Assembly: GCF_007625205.1 (NCBI RefSeq)
Contig: NZ_VMNI01000002.1
Location: 186,001 to 250,000 of the forward strand
Reading direction: 5' to 3'
DNA: 64,000 nt
DNA from: Denitromonas ohlonensis
Lineage (GTDB): Bacteria; Pseudomonadota; Gammaproteobacteria; Burkholderiales; Rhodocyclaceae
In this document: positions 9,808 through 17,722 of the stretch, one piece after another
Position numbering within the stretch: position 1 is the stretch's first letter
Layout of the letters: the number at the start of each line of letters is the position of its first letter
The notes under the pieces: model-generated
The model's input: only the letters and a program-made list of their open reading frames with translations
Database searches by the model: none
What the model was told of the DNA's origin: nothing
Program-made: the position numbers and the translations under genes

Positions 9808-11589
9808 TCAGAACGAGTAGGAAATGCTGGCGCCGAAGAAGTCTTTGTCACGCGCCAGGTTGTTCGCGCCGCCGCCCGAGAAATTCACGTACTGAATCGA
9901 GCCCTTGACGCTGTCGCGGTAGTTGAACAACAGCGACAGTGCAGCCGCCCGACGCCCGGCCACGAAGGGAATGGTGTTCGGGCTGGTGCCCGACACGTCG
10001 TGATACCAGTCGATCTGCGGCGTCAGCGTGATGCCCGAACCGAAGGCATTCGGGTAGTTGATACCGATCTCGGTCACATAGCCCCAGGAGGTGCGATCGG
10101 GCAGCGCGTAGTTGGGCAGGAAGTACGGAATCTTGCCGCTACGGTCGAGCCCCGGGTAATGCGCCACCGCCGCCTCGGCCAGGATGAAGCCGTCCGCCGC
10201 GCCCAGCGCCTTGGCCAGCCCGCCCAGCGGGTCGTTGTGGCCGAAGGTGTAGAAGCCGGTCAGGTGGAACTGCCACTTCTCTTCTTCGACATAGCCGGGG
10301 TGCGAGCCCACGTCGTACACGCTGTTCTTGTCGAAGGCACCGCCGCCCAGCGCCGCGCCGAAAGGCACGGTCGGATCGACGCCCACGCTGTCGCGCGGAC
10401 GGTAGGACAACTCCGCCCCCACCGCCACCGGGCCGGCCTTGGTGTTCAGGGCCACGGCGTACAGATCGCGGTCTTCGCCATAGGCCAGGAAGTAGCCGGT
10501 CACCGAACCGGCGCTGGTGCCGGTGAAGCCCAGGAAGGGCAGTTTGTCGTGGTAGCGCTGATAGACAAAGGAGAATTCGGTATCGATCTCCTCCGCGAAG
10601 TAGCGCAAATTCACCCCGTACTGACCGCTGTTCTTCGGCTCGCGCTGACCGAGGTAGGGAATACCGCTACCGTTGGCAATGCGCGCCGCGTCGGTCAGCC
10701 CGGTCTGGTCACCGCAGGGGCCGGTCAGGCCGAAGTCGTTACACACCGAGGTCGGCAGGTAGGCCATGCGGTTGCCCTTGCCCACCACGTCGGCGCCCGA
10801 AAAGAAGGTGCCGACCGGGTCGAACTTGAAGCTGTTCCAGCGAAACTGGTAATAGGCCTCCATGCTGAAGCCATTGCCCAATCCGGCGGCCAGCGAGAGC
10901 ATGGGCGCAGGGATGAAGATCTCCTTGAGCTGGGTGCCCGGCACATGGAATTTCTGGATGTCCAGCGCGTTCATCTGGTTCACCCCGCCGAGGATGAAGA
11001 TGTCCTCGCCCCATGACAGCACCTGATTGCCCAGCTTCACCTTGGCGGTTTCGCCACCGAGGTCGAACTCCTTGGCGATCCACGCATCGAGCAGCGACGC
11101 CTGGCCGGTGGCCGAGGATTCGGTCACCCCGGTGCGACGGGTCTGGTCAGCCTGGAAGTCGTGGAACCAGGTGACCCGGCCCAGCGCACTCCAGCCGCCG
11201 GGGTAGCGCAGCGAGATGTCGTGCGTGCCCTTGAGCGCGGCGGACACCATGTCGCCCTTGCTGTAGTTGAGGTTGCCGTCGTCGAAGTTCAGGTAATTGA
11301 AGTCGGCGTTGGCGTAACCGTTGCTGCCCTGCTTGCGTTGCAACTCGTTATTGGTGCCGTTGTTGCAGCCACCGTTGTCGTTGCCGATCATGCGGCAGTC
11401 GGCGTTGGAGGCCCGACTGATGACGCCGAAAGACAAGGTCGTATCGAAGCTGCCGCGCAGGCCATCGGTCTCGCCAAAGCGGAAGGCATGCGCGCTGCCG
11501 GCAAAGCTCAGGCAGGCCAGCGCGACCGCCGCGGTGACGGTTGAGACGCGCCCGGTCGCGGACACAGGCTTGTGTTGTTGAGTGTTCAT
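9808..11589 (-). CDS. DUF1302 outer-membrane protein
   Basis: 593 residues with a clear signal peptide cut near GSAHA. The mature part is rich in alternating aromatic strands (SWGYVTEIGINYP, WYHDVSGTSPNTIPF) and ends in SISYSF, with the terminal Phe typical of outer-membrane beta barrels. This matches DUF1302, a barrel family usually paired with DUF1329. A GGAGG site lies seven bases before the ATG at 11589. Fifteen bases separate it from the DUF1329 gene. Likely role: passage of a hydrophobic substrate across the outer membrane, by association with the RND transporter. Confidence 0.88.
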   Translation of the reverse strand: MNTQQHKPVSATGRVSTVTAAVALACLSFAGSAHAFRFGETDGLRGSFDTTLSFGVISRASNADCRMIGNDNGGCNNGTNNELQRKQGSNGYANADFNYLNFDDGNLNYSKGDMVSAALKGTHDISLRYPGGWSALGRVTWFHDFQADQTRRTGVTESSATGQASLLDAWIAKEFDLGGETAKVKLGNQVLSWGEDIFILGGVNQMNALDIQKFHVPGTQLKEIFIPAPMLSLAAGLGNGFSMEAYYQFRWNSFKFDPVGTFFSGADVVGKGNRMAYLPTSVCNDFGLTGPCGDQTGLTDAARIANGSGIPYLGQREPKNSGQYGVNLRYFAEEIDTEFSFVYQRYHDKLPFLGFTGTSAGSVTGYFLAYGEDRDLYAVALNTKAGPVAVGAELSYRPRDSVGVDPTVPFGAALGGGAFDKNSVYDVGSHPGYVEEEKWQFHLTGFYTFGHNDPLGGLAKALGAADGFILAEAAVAHYPGLDRSGKIPYFLPNYALPDRTSWGYVTEIGINYPNAFGSGITLTPQIDWYHDVSGTSPNTIPFVAGRRAAALSLLFNYRDSVKGSIQYVNFSGGGANNLARDKDFFGASISYSF

Positions 11590-11604
11590 CTGATGACCTC
11601 CGAC

Positions 11605-12981
11605 TTAGCGCTCGCCCATGCGACGAATCGCACCGGCACTGAAGAAGCTGTCGTTGTACTTCTCGCGGTTGGCGGCTTCGAGCTCGATCACGTCGCCTTC
11701 CTGCGTCCAGTTGTCCATCGCGTAGCGACGGGCCACCAGGTCGTACATCTGCTGCTCAAAGGTCACGCAGGCCTGGATGTCCGGCGAGGCCCACAGGCTG
11801 CCTTCCTGCACACGCCAGAGGTTGCCCTTGGCGTCGTACATATCCACATGCAGCAGCGCCCAGGAGTCTTCATCGAAGTAGAACTTGCGCTTGGCGAAGG
11901 AGTGACGCTTGTCGGACTTGACGGTGGCCTCCACCTCCCACACGCGGTGCACTTCGTAGCGCATCTTGTCGCGGTCGATGAAGTCCGGCTTGATCAGATC
12001 CTTGATCTTGTTTTTCTTGTCGATCAGCTTGTAGGAGTTGTACGGGACGACCATCTCCTTCTTACCGATCAGCTTCAGGTCGTAGCGGTCGAGCGCGCCC
12101 GAAAACATGTTGATCTGGTCGACGAAGTACAGGTTGTCGAAACCGGCGATCGGGTTGTCATAGGCAAAGGCCGGCGCGCGGCGCACCCGGCGCTGGCCGG
12201 GGAAGTAGATCCACGCATCCGAAGGCTGGTCGTGGAAGGTGTGGATCAGATACACCTCACCCGCCCGCGAGGCCGGCGTCAGCAGCTCATAAATCTGCTT
12301 GGACTCCACCGAGCTGACCTCCTGCGGGCTCTGCATCTTGGGGTCGGCAAACGGATACCAGTCGTAGAACCACTGCTTGTTCTCGGTGTAGCTGCCGTCC
12401 TTTTCGGGCAGCACGGCCGAGATCTGCTGGCGACGCGCATAGCCGACGTAGCGGGTCTTGAAGTTCCACATCGCCTCGTAACCCGTCTTCGGAATCGGGA
12501 AGGCCAGCCCGCCACCAAACGCCTTGGCCAGCTTCCAGCCGTCTTCGGTGGTTTCGGCATGCGTGGCGTTCTTGCGGGTCTGGTCCTGGAACCAACCGGG
12601 GAAGGTACAGCTGCGCCGAGTGGGGTACACATCCATCCGGTAGCCCTTGTAGGCCTTGATCAGCGCCACCTGCCCTTCGGGCAATTTGTCTTTGTATTGA
12701 TCGACGTTGCTGGCATCGATGGAGTACAGCGGTTTGTCGGCGGCAAAGGGGTCGACATGGCCGGGCTTCCAGCCGGCGGGCGCGGTGCTCATGCCGCCCT
12801 TCCATTCCGGAATCGTGCCGTCCTTGCTGGCGGCTTTCTCGGCGCCGGAGGGCGTCAGTTCGGCGCCCAGGCGAGCGGCGTCCTGCTCGCTCACCGCGGC
12901 GTAGGCCGAAAAGGTCATCGATGCCAATACGCCGAGACCGAGATGCTTCCAGCGCGGCGTCCTCTTGATGGATTGCTTCAT
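11605..12981 (-). CDS. DUF1329 periplasmic/outer-membrane-associated protein
   Basis: 458 residues with a signal peptide ending near SAYAAVSEQ. It carries the DUF1329 hallmarks: LGAELTPSGAEKAASKDGTIPEWKG-type N terminus (split here by family variation), PGQRRVRRAPAFAYDNP near the middle and HRVWEVEATVKS. The fold is LolB/LolA-like, so it may bind a lipid or hydrophobic compound. GGGGAGAC precedes the ATG at 12981. It follows the small cytochrome c gene by 34 bases and precedes DUF1302 by 15, so it is probably cotranscribed with the amine dehydrogenase genes. Confidence 0.88.
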   Translation of the reverse strand: MKQSIKRTPRWKHLGLGVLASMTFSAYAAVSEQDAARLGAELTPSGAEKAASKDGTIPEWKGGMSTAPAGWKPGHVDPFAADKPLYSIDASNVDQYKDKLPEGQVALIKAYKGYRMDVYPTRRSCTFPGWFQDQTRKNATHAETTEDGWKLAKAFGGGLAFPIPKTGYEAMWNFKTRYVGYARRQQISAVLPEKDGSYTENKQWFYDWYPFADPKMQSPQEVSSVESKQIYELLTPASRAGEVYLIHTFHDQPSDAWIYFPGQRRVRRAPAFAYDNPIAGFDNLYFVDQINMFSGALDRYDLKLIGKKEMVVPYNSYKLIDKKNKIKDLIKPDFIDRDKMRYEVHRVWEVEATVKSDKRHSFAKRKFYFDEDSWALLHVDMYDAKGNLWRVQEGSLWASPDIQACVTFEQQMYDLVARRYAMDNWTQEGDVIELEAANREKYNDSFFSAGAIRRMGER

Positions 12982-13015
12982 GGACTTGTCTCCCCTTTTT
13001 TAAAGGTTGGTTGTG

Positions 13016-13459
13016 TTATTCGACGACGACACCGCGCGCGGCGAGCTGCGCGACGATGGCCGCACGTGCGCCTGGCACGTCGTCCAGCGGTGCATTTCGG
13101 TAGGCCGCCACTTCGGCTTCGGTGTAAGGCGTGAAGTCGGCCGGCAAGGTGGCTTCGGAGAACTCGTGCGCCATCCAGTTCAGCATCCGCGCGACGTCGG
13201 CATTGGAAAACGCCGAGTTGGACGTGCCCGGCACCTTCACCAGAAAGGCACGTCCATCGGGCAGGCTCAGAAAGTGGCCCAGCTGATTGCGCATGGTCGG
13301 GATCCCGCTGCGCGAGACGCCACTGCCGTCCACCTGATGGCAGCCCGCGCAGCCGAGGATGTATTGCGCCCGCGCCTTGCCGTCCGGGCCGGCATGCGCC
13401 AGCGCCGGAACAGCACCCAGCAGGGCAGCGAGGACGGTGGCGGCAAGGCGGGTTTTCAT
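13016..13459 (-). CDS. Small periplasmic monohaem cytochrome c linked to the amine dehydrogenase
   Basis: 147 residues: signal peptide ending at AHAGPDG, a single haem site CAGCH at residues 37-41, and Met residues (RSGIPTMRNQL, LNWMAHEF) that could be the sixth ligand. The ATG at 13459 follows the aauA stop by seven bases. In Alcaligenes faecalis the aauBEDA genes are followed by a gene (orf-2) for a small monohaem periplasmic cytochrome c, the same arrangement. It probably takes electrons from the amine dehydrogenase directly or after a blue copper protein; no azurin or amicyanin gene is visible nearby. Confidence 0.88.
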   Translation of the reverse strand: MKTRLAATVLAALLGAVPALAHAGPDGKARAQYILGCAGCHQVDGSGVSRSGIPTMRNQLGHFLSLPDGRAFLVKVPGTSNSAFSNADVARMLNWMAHEFSEATLPADFTPYTEAEVAAYRNAPLDDVPGARAAIVAQLAARGVVVE

Positions 13460-13466
13460 GGCCGCC

Positions 13467-13997
13467 TCAGCTCCCGTCCGCCATGCCGACCACGACACCG
13501 GTGGTGCAGTGGAACATCGACGAATCGTTGGCCATGCACCAGTTGATGTCGTTGTGCAGACCCATCCGGTAGCCCGGCATTTCGCGCTCGTTGGTGTTGC
13601 ACAGGCAGCGTCCGCAGGCGGTCTTGCCGCAGCAGTCGTTGTAGCTGATGAGGTAGTCCTTGCCGTCCTCCGGGTTGTGGCAGGTGCCGACCCAGGCCAC
13701 TTTGGATGGTTCGGTGCCCGGCGGGCAGGTCGAGGCACTGCCGCCGCAGCAGGCGCACAGGAAGCCATCGAGCGCGCAGAAACGCCAGTAGTCGCAATCG
13801 GTCTCACCGGCGGCCGCGCCCTTGGCCTTGTGGGCCTGGCCGGCCGCGGCCTGCGCGGTCCGGTCGAAAGGCAGCACCGGCAGCACAAAGGCCGTGCCCA
13901 CCATCAGCTTGCCGATGCGGATGAGCGCGCCGCGCCGTGACGAGCGCTGGGCGACCGTCCGGGTCTTGCGCTCAAAGAGGTCGTCAAACCATTTCAT
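13467..13997 (-). CDS. aauA: Aromatic amine dehydrogenase light chain (TTQ subunit)
   Basis: 176 residues. The family builds its tryptophan tryptophylquinone cofactor from two Trp residues 51 apart with a catalytic Asp 19 after the first. Here Trp102 (AWVGTC), Asp121 (YNDCCG) and Trp153 (INWCMA) keep both spacings exactly. The mature part is very rich in Cys, as needed for the six disulfides. The N terminus has a twin-arginine-like SSRRGALIRIGK followed by a hydrophobic segment, the usual long leader. ATG 13997 is chosen over 14003 because AAGGAG sits eight bases before it. The aauBEDA gene order and absence of mauF/G/L/M/N favour aromatic amine over methylamine dehydrogenase. Confidence 0.93.
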   Translation of the reverse strand: MKWFDDLFERKTRTVAQRSSRRGALIRIGKLMVGTAFVLPVLPFDRTAQAAAGQAHKAKGAAAGETDCDYWRFCALDGFLCACCGGSASTCPPGTEPSKVAWVGTCHNPEDGKDYLISYNDCCGKTACGRCLCNTNEREMPGYRMGLHNDINWCMANDSSMFHCTTGVVVGMADGS

Positions 13998-14025
13998 TGT
14001 CATGTCTCCTTGGGATTGACCGGGC

Positions 14026-14634
14026 TCAGGCGCGCTGATGGTCGTGCTGGTGGTCGATAAAGTCCTGCACCGAGGCCACGCCCAGTTCCTTGGCGGTAAA
14101 GAGGCTCTCGAGCTGCTCGCGGGAATTAACCAGGCCCTTGGCGGTGATCCGTCCCTGCTCATCCATCAGCACGGCGTAGGGCAGCTTGCCCACATGGAAG
14201 CCGATGCCCAGGTCCTGCGAGAGCAGATACGGAAACGGCTTGAGATCCGCTTTTTCGTAGAAGGCCAGGTGTTCGGGTTGCTCGCCATCGGAGGCGAGCA
14301 CCACGCGCAGCCAGCTGCGTTCGGTCTCATTCACCGAGCGCAGGATGGGCAGCAGTTTTTTGCACACCGGGCAGGTCGGCGACAGGAAGAACAGCAGCGT
14401 GCTCTTGTCGGCCGCGCCGCCGATGCGCACCCGGGCGTTGCCGGTCAGCGTCGGCAGCTCGAAACTCGGGGCCGGCTCGCCGACCTTCGGCCCGGTGTCG
14501 ATCATCAGCGCGCCCATCGGCGCGACGCGTTCGTACAGCACACCGATCTGACGGGCCAGGGCAAACAGCCCGATCAGTGCGGCCAGTACGGCGACCCACA
14601 GCAGCGCGTTGGAAATCATCAGGGCTTCGTTCAT
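14026..14634 (-). CDS. aauD: MauD/AauD thioredoxin-like protein for light-chain folding
   Basis: 202 residues: one N-terminal membrane anchor (ALLWVAVLAALIGLFALA), then a periplasmic thioredoxin-like domain with the redox pair CPVC in FLSPTCPVCKKLLP near residue 100. MauD-type proteins act as disulfide isomerases needed for the six-disulfide light chain. The ATG overlaps the aauE stop codon (ATGA). The C terminus is His-rich (DHQHDHQ). It lies between aauE and aauA, the order known from aau and mau clusters. Confidence 0.93.
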   Translation of the reverse strand: MNEALMISNALLWVAVLAALIGLFALARQIGVLYERVAPMGALMIDTGPKVGEPAPSFELPTLTGNARVRIGGAADKSTLLFFLSPTCPVCKKLLPILRSVNETERSWLRVVLASDGEQPEHLAFYEKADLKPFPYLLSQDLGIGFHVGKLPYAVLMDEQGRITAKGLVNSREQLESLFTAKELGVASVQDFIDHQHDHQRA

Positions 14635-15182
14635 GATCCGTTCCTCAATTGCATCAGTCGGGGATGGTTGGCGAGCAGTTGGTTGCCCGCGGCATAGATG
14701 CCGAGCAGCGCGAGGGTGCCGCCGGCGACAGTGATGAAATCGACCCACACCAGCGGTCGGGCCAGGCCGGCTTGCGCACCGGCCACGGCCAGCAGCATCA
14801 GCACCGCATTGCGCACCGGCAGCGCCCAGGACAAACGGGTGTTGCCGTCCGCCCCGCCACAACCGCAGTCGATGTCGGTATGGCCACGCAGCAAGTTGAT
14901 GAGCACCCCGCCGGTCGAGATGCCGAGCACCACCAGCGCCAGCACCAGACCGATGCCGCGGGTGGATTCGAGCAGCAGCGCCGCACCGGCCGCTGCCTCC
15001 AGCATCGGAAGCGCACGGGCAAACAGCGGCACCATCCGGTCGGGCAGCAATCGGTACAGCTCGACCGCCGCTTCGAACACCGCCATGTCGCGCAGCTTCT
15101 GCCACGCACCAAGGAGCAGGATCACCGCCAGCGCCGAACCACAAGCCCGCGCCAGCACCGGGTCAATCAGCAGCGCGTCCAT
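14631..15182 (-). CDS. aauE: MauE/AauE membrane protein for amine dehydrogenase maturation
   Basis: About 183 residues with four or five membrane helices and a conserved cytosol- or periplasm-facing DIDCGCGG motif with two Cys, as in MauE/DoxX-like proteins with a VKOR-type role. It is thought to work with MauD in transport and disulfide formation of the light chain. The ATG at 15182 overlaps the aauB stop as TGATG; a GTG directly upstream at 15185 is an alternative. Confidence 0.9.
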   Translation of the reverse strand: MDALLIDPVLARACGSALAVILLLGAWQKLRDMAVFEAAVELYRLLPDRMVPLFARALPMLEAAAGAALLLESTRGIGLVLALVVLGISTGGVLINLLRGHTDIDCGCGGADGNTRLSWALPVRNAVLMLLAVAGAQAGLARPLVWVDFITVAGGTLALLGIYAAGNQLLANHPRLMQLRNGS

Positions 15183-16333
15183 CACTGCAGCTCCATCAGC
15201 GTCGGCGTCTCGCCAACACCTTCCATGCGTCCGGACAGCTTGAGCTTGCCGTCGGCGTCGTAGGTGGCGATGCCGCCTTTCACACCGTCGTAAGCAAACA
15301 GCTTGGGCGCCGCACCGCGGCTGACACCGATGGCGATGGCATCACTGCCGGGTGCCTTGGCCACCCGCTTTTTGGCCGCGAGATCAAAGGCCCAGATTTC
15401 CTTGGCCGGCCACTTGTGGCTGCCGTCCTTACCGCCGGCATGCATGCCGACAAACAGCCGCCCGCTCTCGTTGTGCTGGGCGATCACCTGGTAGCCACCG
15501 GGACGCCAGCCAGCCTTGCGCTCGGCCGCACTCACCAGCGGCCAGGGCGCGTCAAAGCGGGCCTCTTCGCCGCCCAGGTGTGCGGTATAGACATCGCCCA
15601 GATAGGACACGAAGCGGTAGGTATCGCCGTCCTGCTCGCCGTGGATGAAGATCGGATCGCGGTCGGCGTCAAAGAACTTCTCGCTGCGTTTCTGCGTGGT
15701 CGGCCGCCCCTCGGCGTCGAGCGAGATGGTCAGCAGCGTGCCGTCACCACACACCGTCGAGAAGCGGGTGGGCACGGTTTGCGCGGGCAACACGATCCAG
15801 CACCCCGGCGTGGCCACCTCGGCCACCGGCTTTCCGGCCTGAAGATCAACGATGGTCACCGAGGTCGCAGGCGTCGCGTTTTGCACATACAGCCAACGAC
15901 CATCGCTGGACGGTCGGATGATGCCCTTGTAGTTGAGTGCCTGCGCATGGCGCGGCGGGATCACGATCTCGCCCGTCTTCGCCAGCGTCTCGGTGTCGTG
16001 AATATCGACCACGTCGGTACGCTCGCCGTGGTTGAGGCGCGAGTAGTAGGTCGTCGCCACGTAGATCGTCTTGCGATCGGGCGACAGAATCGACTGCCCG
16101 GCAAAACCGGTGGCGATCATGCCAAGGTAGGCATTGCGCTCGCCATCGATGACATGCAGGCGGCCATCCACGATGTGGTCAATCGATACATCGGACAGAT
16201 AGATCCGGTAGGGATTGGCTGGCGCCAGCGGCTTGACCGAAATGATTTCGGGTGCGATCTCGGCGACCGCCGCTGTGCTGGACAGCGCCAGCAACAGCGA
16301 GAGGCCGAGTCCACTCAGGGTGTGTCGAACCAC
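15182..16333 (-). CDS. aauB: Aromatic amine dehydrogenase heavy chain
   Basis: 383 residues starting at GTG 16333, with AAGGAGG six bases upstream. A signal peptide ends near AAVAEIAPE. The mature protein is a seven-bladed propeller of the methylamine/aromatic amine dehydrogenase heavy-chain family; typical strings are NPYRIYLSD, DGERNAYLGMI and QALNYKGIIRPSSDGRWLYVQN. It pairs with the TTQ light chain in the periplasm (alpha2beta2) and oxidises primary amines to aldehyde and ammonia. First gene of the long minus-strand run; divergent from an AraC regulator. Confidence 0.93.
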   Translation of the reverse strand: MVRHTLSGLGLSLLLALSSTAAVAEIAPEIISVKPLAPANPYRIYLSDVSIDHIVDGRLHVIDGERNAYLGMIATGFAGQSILSPDRKTIYVATTYYSRLNHGERTDVVDIHDTETLAKTGEIVIPPRHAQALNYKGIIRPSSDGRWLYVQNATPATSVTIVDLQAGKPVAEVATPGCWIVLPAQTVPTRFSTVCGDGTLLTISLDAEGRPTTQKRSEKFFDADRDPIFIHGEQDGDTYRFVSYLGDVYTAHLGGEEARFDAPWPLVSAAERKAGWRPGGYQVIAQHNESGRLFVGMHAGGKDGSHKWPAKEIWAFDLAAKKRVAKAPGSDAIAIGVSRGAAPKLFAYDGVKGGIATYDADGKLKLSGRMEGVGETPTLMELQ

Positions 16334-16679
16334 GTTAAACCTCCTTGTCGATGGGGCGCCCGGCGATCGCTCTGTGTGTCGGGGCCCGTTGTCCTGGTGT
16401 CCCCGACGCGCAATCGTCGGGGCATCCCTGCCGTCCGGAGCAGGCGCTCTGGCGGCGGGTTGGACGCATCTTGTGACCGGGAGGGCGCAGGCCGTTATCC
16501 CAATTCGGCAATGCGCAAGTTCCGCAACTGTCTGTACTAAAAGGATTTTTACTAGTGCACTGCAGCATTTGCAGGAAAACAAAGGGGGACATCGAAAAAT
16601 CTTGCACGACACATCGAAATTGACTTAGCTTAAAAAAGAGGCGTCGCAGAACGCCCGAGCCAGCCAAAGGAGATAGTCC
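16334..16679. promoter_or_regulatory. Divergent control region between aauB and the AraC regulator
   Basis: 346 bases without a gene. It is AT-richer than its surroundings between 16530 and 16640. The 9-mer ACATCGAAA occurs at 16589-16597 and again at 16611-16619, 22 bases apart start to start, close to two helical turns and typical of AraC-type direct-repeat operators. No convincing -24/-12 element was found. The exact promoters are not assigned. Confidence 0.55.
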
Positions 16680-17693
16680 ATGACGGACCTTAGGGAAGCG
16701 GCACTTGCCGGCGCCCTGCCCCCGCATTGCACCGTGAGCGAAGTCACCAGCTTCGACGCGGACGATCACGCCTCAAACCTGCAACACTGGAAACAGCATT
16801 ACGTGCAACTGTCGGCGGGCCGTTTCGAAGGCCGGCTGGAGGAAGCCTGGTTCGGCAATGTGCAGGTGTTTCGCGAGCGCACCAATCAGTCTGTGCACGA
16901 GGGCGGCGTCGCCTGGGAAGGCTCACGAACGTTCGGAATTCCGGTCGAAATGGACGGACTGGGCTGGTACTGCGGCGAGGTGTTCGATCAGAACTCCATC
17001 CTCACCTTGCGCGGCGGCGCCGAACTCAATTTCCGCACGCCGAACATGCTCGACATCGTCGCCGTCACGGCGGACTCCGACGCCCTGAACCAGTACGCCA
17101 TGCAGGTTGAACACCTGGATCTGGAGGCGCTGCTGGGCTCACGCCGGATTCTGCCCAACACGCCTGAGCAAGTCGCCGAATTGCGCAGTTTCCTGCTCAC
17201 CGTGCTGGCGTCGATCAATGCCGCGCCGGCCATGGCCAATCACGCGCAGATGCGAAAAGCCATCGAACAAGCCATCTACAGCAGCCTTCTGGCGTCGATC
17301 GCCAATGAAAGTGACGCCACGCGTCCGAGCACCACCTCGACATCCCGGGTTCAGATCGTCGAGCGGGCACGCGAGTACATGCGCGCCCACATCGAAGATC
17401 CGATCACCGTGGCCGATCTGTGCCAGGAATTGAATGTGTCGCGGCGCACCTTGCAGTACAGCTTTCAGGATGTGCTGGACCTCAACCCGGTCAGCTTTTT
17501 GCGCGCCATGCGACTTAACGGCGCCCGGCGCGAACTGCGACGCCGTCCGGAACAGGAATCCGTCGCCGACATCGCCGCCCGGTGGGGGTTCTGGCATCTG
17601 TCGCACTTCGCGGCAGACTACAAGGCGATGTTCGGCGAACTTCCGTCAGAAACACTCAACAAGGCGCGATCAGGCGGCTTGATAGGCGCATAG
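16680..17693 (+). CDS. AraC-family transcriptional regulator
   Basis: 337 residues. The N-terminal 220 residues resemble the AraC-binding-like domain of EutR/FeaR-type regulators; the C-terminal 100 hold the double helix-turn-helix (ITVADLCQELNVSRRTLQYSFQDVLDLNPVSFLRAMRLNGARRELR, then a second helix pair ending in FAADYKAMFGELPSE). GGAGAT precedes the ATG at 16680. It faces away from aauB, so it is the likely amine-responsive activator of that run. In E. coli, FeaR of this family controls phenylethylamine oxidation, a useful parallel, but the inducer here is inferred only from position. Confidence 0.88.
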   Translation: MTDLREAALAGALPPHCTVSEVTSFDADDHASNLQHWKQHYVQLSAGRFEGRLEEAWFGNVQVFRERTNQSVHEGGVAWEGSRTFGIPVEMDGLGWYCGEVFDQNSILTLRGGAELNFRTPNMLDIVAVTADSDALNQYAMQVEHLDLEALLGSRRILPNTPEQVAELRSFLLTVLASINAAPAMANHAQMRKAIEQAIYSSLLASIANESDATRPSTTSTSRVQIVERAREYMRAHIEDPITVADLCQELNVSRRTLQYSFQDVLDLNPVSFLRAMRLNGARRELRRRPEQESVADIAARWGFWHLSHFAADYKAMFGELPSETLNKARSGGLIGA

Positions 17694-17722
17694 CGACACG
17701 ATCAAAGCCACACGGCAAGGCC

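Noticed and set aside
7659-9908. A 749-codon open frame on the plus strand
   Set aside because: Antisense to the RND transporter; composition (His, Gln, Arg, Gly) is that of a shadow frame.
13467-14162. Upstream extension of aauA to 14162
   Set aside because: It would overlap aauD for over 130 bases. ATG 13997 has the AAGGAG site and begins with the expected leader.
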